Below, in pieces: positions 6,773-10,084 of a stretch of 10,084 nt of DNA. The position numbers were made by a program, and so were the translations under genes. Position 1 is the first letter of the stretch; each line of letters starts with the position of its first letter. The stretch comes from Lachnospiraceae bacterium UBA3802 (GTDB lineage Bacteria > Bacillota > Clostridia > Lachnospirales > Lachnospiraceae). Below the pieces are notes generated by a model. It ran no database searches. It was not told where the DNA came from and saw only the letters and a program-made list of their open reading frames with translations. The stretch covers positions 1-10,084 of the forward strand of contig DFEM01000094.1 of assembly GCA_002369155.1 (NCBI GenBank). The letters run 5' to 3'.

Positions 6773-6773
6773 T
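6745..6773 (+). promoter_or_regulatory. Promoter of the AraC-family regulator gene
   Basis: -35 TTTACA (6745-6750), 17-bp spacer, perfect -10 TATAAT (6768-6773) with TG at 6765-6766 (one base before the hexamer), close to a consensus sigma-A promoter. The transcription start would be near 6780, leaving a leader of about 140 nt. Confidence 0.75.
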
Positions 6774-6779
6774 GCCTTT

Positions 6780-6919
6780 ATATCAATTTATAAAATCCGA
6801 CGTCGAAAAACCTTGACGCTTAGGGCTTTTTGCAACAATTTGACTATTTCAAATTTCTTTCACAAATAACGCCAAGAAAAAAATATCGACTATTTTACAC
6901 AGACAATTTAGGAGGTTTT
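6780..6919 (+). other. Leader of the AraC gene, no gene
   Basis: About 140 nt with the palindrome CGACGTCG (6798-6805) and a possible stem AAAAACCTT/AGGGCTTTTT (6806-6814 with 6822-6831, one bulge). The AraC frame stays open back to a TTG at 6830, but that start has no ribosome site. I see no convincing gene or known riboswitch here; AGGAGG at 6910-6915 serves the ATG at 6920. Confidence 0.4.
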
Positions 6920-7852
6920 ATGATTAAGGAATGGAGAGGCTTTATACAAAAAAGAACCAACGGGTCCGAAAAGGTTAACTATGATGACCCCAATTTCCCT
7001 TCATATGTTTATTCCGGATATGTTTTTCCAAGTTCCACCTGGGCAAACGATCCCCACTTTCATGACGATATCGAATTGGTCAGCGTAACCAAAGGATATA
7101 TGGCTTACAGCATAAACGGCGAAGAAGTCTTTTTAAACGAAGGGGATACAATCATTGTCAACTCAAGGCAAATTCATTATTCGGTTCCAAAAAGAGAAGA
7201 GAGAACCGATTATGTAATATGCATTTTCCATCCCAGGATTCTTTGTGCTTCCAATGTTGTCGAAAACAAATATATTAAGGCTGTCACAGATAATGCGAAC
7301 ATACCTTATATTCATTTGGAAAAATCTTCAGTTTCCGGTAAAAAAATACATAAACTGATGCTCGACACTCCAAGGCTTTTAGGCAATGAATTTCTTTTGA
7401 CAAAACAGTTTTATTCGATATGGGAAGTGATTCTTAATGAATGCGGAAATCCCGGCGCGGCGGAAATCAAATATTCCGATTCGCAGGTTGACGCATTAAA
7501 AGAAATGCTGACTTTTATCCAGTTAAATTACGCTTCTCCCATAGGTCTTGACGATATCGCCGCATCGGGCAATGTAAGCAGGACTTTCTGCAACAACCTT
7601 TTTCACAAATATACCGACCAGACACCTATTGAAAATCTGACGCGTTTCAGAGTCAGCAAAGTTGCGGAATACCTTAATTCAAGCAATCTTCCGATGTCGG
7701 AAATTGCGGAAAAGACAGGATTTGCCTCGGCAAGTTATATGGCTGAATCCTTCAAAAAATACTATGGAGAATCACCGAGAAGTTTTAAATCAAGCCATGT
7801 TCACACGCCGAGAGGCTCTTTTGAAATCACTGACCCCCTGATAAACCGATAA
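6920..7852 (+). CDS. AraC family transcriptional regulator with N-terminal cupin domain
   Basis: DNA-binding regulator of 310 aa. The N-terminal half is a cupin-type ligand-binding domain: PHFHDDIEL (45-53) with the typical histidines, then NEGDTIIVNSRQIHY (73-87). The C-terminal half has two AraC helix-turn-helix motifs: LDDIAASGNVSRTFCNNLF (210-228) and MSEIAEKTGFASASYMAESF (259-278), the second followed by KKYYGESPRSFK. Such proteins usually sense sugars or related small molecules. The ATG at 6920 follows AGGAGG with 4 nt between, slightly short but strong; upstream codons back to 6830 lack a ribosome site. It is divergent from the exporter operon, so control of that operon, of itself, or of the phospholipase gene after it is plausible. 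The ligand is unknown. Confidence 0.92.
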   Translation: MIKEWRGFIQKRTNGSEKVNYDDPNFPSYVYSGYVFPSSTWANDPHFHDDIELVSVTKGYMAYSINGEEVFLNEGDTIIVNSRQIHYSVPKREERTDYVICIFHPRILCASNVVENKYIKAVTDNANIPYIHLEKSSVSGKKIHKLMLDTPRLLGNEFLLTKQFYSIWEVILNECGNPGAAEIKYSDSQVDALKEMLTFIQLNYASPIGLDDIAASGNVSRTFCNNLFHKYTDQTPIENLTRFRVSKVAEYLNSSNLPMSEIAEKTGFASASYMAESFKKYYGESPRSFKSSHVHTPRGSFEITDPLINR

Positions 7853-7876
7853 TTTCTTTTTTATCTAAGGTGCCTG

Positions 7877-7885
7877 TGTTATAAT
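7877..7885 (+). promoter_or_regulatory. Possible internal promoter of the patatin-like gene
   Basis: TGT TATAAT (perfect -10 at 7880-7885 with extended TG) lies 30 nt before the ATG at 7915. No real -35 is visible 17 bp upstream (T-rich only). No terminator separates the AraC and patatin genes, so both read-through and independent transcription are possible. Confidence 0.45.
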
Positions 7886-7914
7886 CATTAAATATTTACA
7901 AGCGGAGTTTAAAC

Positions 7915-8763
7915 ATGACAAAAGGACTTATACTTGAAGGCGGCGCAATGCGCGGAATGTTCACAAGCGGCGTTTTGGATGTTTTTATGGAAAATGACAT
8001 CGTCTTTGACGGCGGAGCGGGCATTTCGGCAGGAGCAATCTTTGGCACAAATTACAAATCAAAACAAATCGGAAGAGGTGTGCGTTACAATAAAAAATAC
8101 TCGAAGGACCCTCGTTTTTGCAGTATCCGTTCCCTCTTAAAAACAGGGGATTTGTACGGGGTGGATTTTTGTTATCATGAAATCCCCGATAAACTCGATC
8201 CCTTCGATCGTGAAACTTTTTCAAAAGACCCTTTTGATTTTTATGTCGGAGCAACCAATCTTGAAAACGGGGAAGTTGTCTTCCACAAATGTACTGACTG
8301 CGGCGACACGGATATTCTCTGGATACAGGCTTCATCATCGATGCCCGCCGTTTCAAGACCGGTAGAAGTCGACGGATATACGCTCCTAGACGGCGGAATC
8401 GTTTGCCCCATCCCCTACGAATACGTTGAAAGTCTGGGTTATGACAAAAACGTCGCCATCCTCACCCAGCCGTATGATTATGTAAAAAAGAAAAGCAGCG
8501 CAAAAATCATTTATGACATTGCATTAAAAAAATATCCTCATATTGCAAAAAAAATGGATGAGCGTCATATCACTTACAACAATATGACCAAAGACATAAA
8601 AGAAAGAGAGAAAGCCGGAACGCTTTTTGTAATAAGACCGCCCGAGGCTCTTGGAATTCATCGTACGGAAAAGAATCCCGACGAACTTGAGAGAGTGTAC
8701 CAAATCGGTCGAAGCGAAGCTTTGAAACATTTGGATGAATTAAAAGATTATCTTGAAATTTAA
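7915..8763 (+). CDS. Patatin-like phospholipase family protein
   Basis: Predicted lipid acyl hydrolase with a Ser-Asp dyad, 282 aa. The oxyanion motif is GGAMRGMF (9-16), the catalytic serine is in GISAG (36-40, Ser38), and the second catalytic residue is Asp159 in LLDGG (157-161), so the active site looks complete. ASSSMPAVSRPVEVDG (139-154) is the conserved stretch preceding the Asp in bacterial patatins of the YjjU-like type. No signal peptide is present, so a cytoplasmic or membrane-peripheral location is likely. The ATG has GGAG 7 nt upstream. It follows the AraC gene by 62 nt and ends at a strong terminator. The natural lipid substrate is unknown; bacterial members of this kind are generally poorly characterised. 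Confidence 0.9.
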   Translation: MTKGLILEGGAMRGMFTSGVLDVFMENDIVFDGGAGISAGAIFGTNYKSKQIGRGVRYNKKYSKDPRFCSIRSLLKTGDLYGVDFCYHEIPDKLDPFDRETFSKDPFDFYVGATNLENGEVVFHKCTDCGDTDILWIQASSSMPAVSRPVEVDGYTLLDGGIVCPIPYEYVESLGYDKNVAILTQPYDYVKKKSSAKIIYDIALKKYPHIAKKMDERHITYNNMTKDIKEREKAGTLFVIRPPEALGIHRTEKNPDELERVYQIGRSEALKHLDELKDYLEI

Positions 8764-8796
8764 AAATGCCCGACACTTTGTGTCAGGCATTTTTTT
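8762..8796. terminator. Bidirectional terminator between convergent genes
   Basis: AAAAATGCC (8762-8770) pairs with GGCATTTTT (8786-8794), and GACAC (8772-8776) with GTGTC (8780-8784), around a TTT loop; T continues to 8796. Position 8771/8785 is a C-A mismatch on the plus strand but a G-T pair on the minus strand. It overlaps the patatin stop codon and also lies downstream of the GH43 gene, so it can serve both. Confidence 0.85.
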
Positions 8797-8799
8797 CAT

Positions 8800-8887
8800 T
8801 ATCTGAGTTGTATAAATCCATTTTTCTACCCCCTTTTCTTTGAAAAATGCGACCGCGAACAAATTATTTGTTCTAACAACTCAAATA
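8800..8887 (-). ncRNA. Candidate structured RNA (three-way junction) in the GH43 3' UTR
   Basis: Nested inverted repeats: P1, 8800-8811 with 8876-8887 (12 positions, eight perfect in a row, with one C-A mismatch that is G-U on the minus strand); P2, CATTTTTC/GAAAAATG (8819-8826 with 8842-8849, perfect, 15-nt loop); P3, GAACAAA/TTTGTTC (8857-8863 with 8867-8873, perfect, 3-nt loop). Together they form a closed three-way junction starting 4 nt after the GH43 stop codon and followed by the terminator. Pairing is seen directly; RNA function is inferred and no known family was recognised. Confidence 0.4.
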
Positions 8888-8891
8888 TATC

Positions 8892-10084
8892 TTAGTCTTT
8901 CTTGTAAATAAATCGCTTAAACAGTATATTACCGCCCTCTATTCCGTTTCCTGAAGCATATAAACCGATGCAGCAGCCGACAAATCCTCCTGCAACCTCT
9001 GTGGAAAGGTTTGATACACCTGCTTCGCCGAGAAGTTTTTCTCCTGCAAATGCCTTGGTGTTAAGGCCTTCGACCTTAATGGTTATCTTTACGATTGTGC
9101 CGTTTGTAACTTCGTTTACTTCTTTGCTTCCGATTATTTCATCCTTTCCGTCCTGGCAAAGAATCATATTAACCCTGCCGCCTGATACTTCTGCACGAAG
9201 ATTGTAAAGATTGTTCTGTAAAAGAACCAATCCCGCACTTTCATTATCTTTAATCGTAGAAACATCAAGCAAAGCCGAAGAAGTGAAATAATGATGCTGC
9301 TGTCTGATGGATACAAATGAAGGAGAAGCAACCGCTTTGATATCTTCTTTTTGAGCTTTTAACCAAAGTCCCTCACCGTCGAGCTTATACATATCATCGG
9401 GATAATTTCTGAGGAATAAGAATTCGTCTCCGAGTTCCTTCATATCGGCAAATTTATAATCTTTGTCGGTTCCGGGAAGTGTGGTCTTACAGTTGGTTCT
9501 GACCGTATAAGACGATGAATCTTTAAGCGGATCCCATTCGGGAAGATCCACTTCCACGGTATCCGTAAGCATTCCGACACCGGGATTGACTACAGGCCAG
9601 TCGTCCTCCCAGATGAATTTGCAAAGGAAGGTTTCTCTTCCCATAGTGGTAAATCTCTCGAGAGGTCTTACGGCAAGAACGGTCATAAACCACTCATTAT
9701 TTGGGGTTTTGATAATATCGCCGTGACCTACATATTTAATCGGATAATCTTTTCCGAGATGTCTGTGAGTAAGAATGGGGTTCTTTGGATTGCCCGCGTA
9801 AGGTCCCCAGATATCCTTGCTTCGACAGATCATTACCGAATGCTCGGGGCCGGTACCACCTTCCGCATGCATGATGTAATAATATCCGTTTTCTTTGTAA
9901 ATATGCGGACCTTCCGGCCAGATGCAGCCCTTGAGCGCACCGTTCCATACATTCTTTTTCTCGCCTATTTTCCAGTTTTCAAGATCCACTTCGGCTATGT
10001 AAATATACCAGTCTCCGTTATACTTTACTCCGTCGGGATTTGGATGTGTGCCGATATAGTAGCACTTTCCGTCATCATCGAAGA
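8892..10084 (-). CDS. Glycoside hydrolase family 43 protein, C-terminal 396 aa (5' end off the window)
   Basis: Likely beta-xylosidase or alpha-L-arabinofuranosidase acting on xylan or arabinan side chains. The frame is open to the right edge, so the GTG at 9989 is an internal valine, not a start. Visible parts: FDDDGKCYYIGTHPNPDG at the edge; WPEGPHIYKENGYYYIMHA with the probable general-acid Glu (residue 57 from the edge); GHGDIIKTPNNEWFMTVLAV; GRETFLCKFIWEDDWPVVNP, characteristic of GH43 beta-propellers; then a beta-sandwich C-terminal domain (from about residue 215) with LRNYPDDMYKL and SFVSIRQQHHYF, as in two-domain GH43 xylosidases. The catalytic base and the pKa-tuning Asp lie outside the window. 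No signal peptide can be assessed. It converges on the patatin gene. Confidence 0.9.
   Translation of the reverse strand, partial: FDDDGKCYYIGTHPNPDGVKYNGDWYIYIAEVDLENWKIGEKKNVWNGALKGCIWPEGPHIYKENGYYYIMHAEGGTGPEHSVMICRSKDIWGPYAGNPKNPILTHRHLGKDYPIKYVGHGDIIKTPNNEWFMTVLAVRPLERFTTMGRETFLCKFIWEDDWPVVNPGVGMLTDTVEVDLPEWDPLKDSSSYTVRTNCKTTLPGTDKDYKFADMKELGDEFLFLRNYPDDMYKLDGEGLWLKAQKEDIKAVASPSFVSIRQQHHYFTSSALLDVSTIKDNESAGLVLLQNNLYNLRAEVSGGRVNMILCQDGKDEIIGSKEVNEVTNGTIVKITIKVEGLNTKAFAGEKLLGEAGVSNLSTEVAGGFVGCCIGLYASGNGIEGGNILFKRFIYKKD

Noticed and set aside
6806..6831. Possible terminator/attenuator in the AraC leader
   Set aside because: The core stem is only about four pairs with a bulge, and the T-run is used up in the stem; too weak to call.
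6830..6919. TTG start giving the AraC protein 30 extra residues
   Set aside because: No ribosome site before 6830, whereas AGGAGG precedes the ATG at 6920, where the family similarity begins.
7985..8356. 123-aa minus-strand ORF inside the patatin gene
   Set aside because: Antisense shadow of a well-supported gene with no start signals.
9989..9991. GTG at 9989 as the GH43 start
   Set aside because: The frame continues in clear GH43 sequence (FDDDGK, GTHPNPDG) to the right edge, so this is an internal codon.
1..10084. CRISPR array, tRNA/rRNA, insertion sequence or prophage
   Set aside because: No regularly spaced repeats, tRNA-like cloverleaf with conserved positions, terminal repeats with a transposase, or phage structural genes were seen.

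Overview
The window looks like a low-to-moderate GC Firmicute, most likely a plant-fibre-degrading Lachnospiraceae bacterium of the Butyrivibrio/Pseudobutyrivibrio type. This is inferred from AT-rich intergenic DNA, AAGGAGG-type ribosome sites, extended -10 promoters (TGTTAT...), and the protein families present (GH43 glycosidase, AraC regulator, three-gene ABC-2 transporter). Species was not determined.

Layout, left to right. (1) 1-89, minus: the first 29 codons of a gene running off the left edge, possibly an Rpn/PD-(D/E)XK transposase-family protein. It has a clear promoter and a roughly 170-nt leader with mutually exclusive hairpins around its ribosome site. (2) 354-453: two tandem minus-strand terminators closing the large operon to their right. 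(3) 477-6607, minus: one probable operon read from 6607 down to 477. It holds a homodimeric MsbA-type ABC exporter, two unrelated GNAT acetyltransferases, a three-gene ABC-2 transporter (ATPase and two permeases) and an unrecognised 43-codon ORF. (4) 6608-6919: divergent promoter region with a perfect inverted repeat made of the two opposing -10 elements. (5) 6920-8763, plus: an AraC-family regulator with a cupin sensor, then a patatin-like phospholipase. (6) 8762-8796: bidirectional terminator. (7) 8800-8887: nested inverted repeats able to form a three-way junction in the 3' UTR of the next gene. (8) 8892-10084, minus: the C-terminal 396 residues of a GH43 glycosidase running off the right edge.

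Functionally, the minus operon reads as an export and modification cassette: two independent ABC export systems with two acetyltransferases suggest handling of a toxic or signalling small molecule, with substrate unknown. The AraC regulator diverges from it and may control both directions. The GH43 gene belongs to hemicellulose breakdown. No tRNA, rRNA, CRISPR array or intact insertion sequence was seen.
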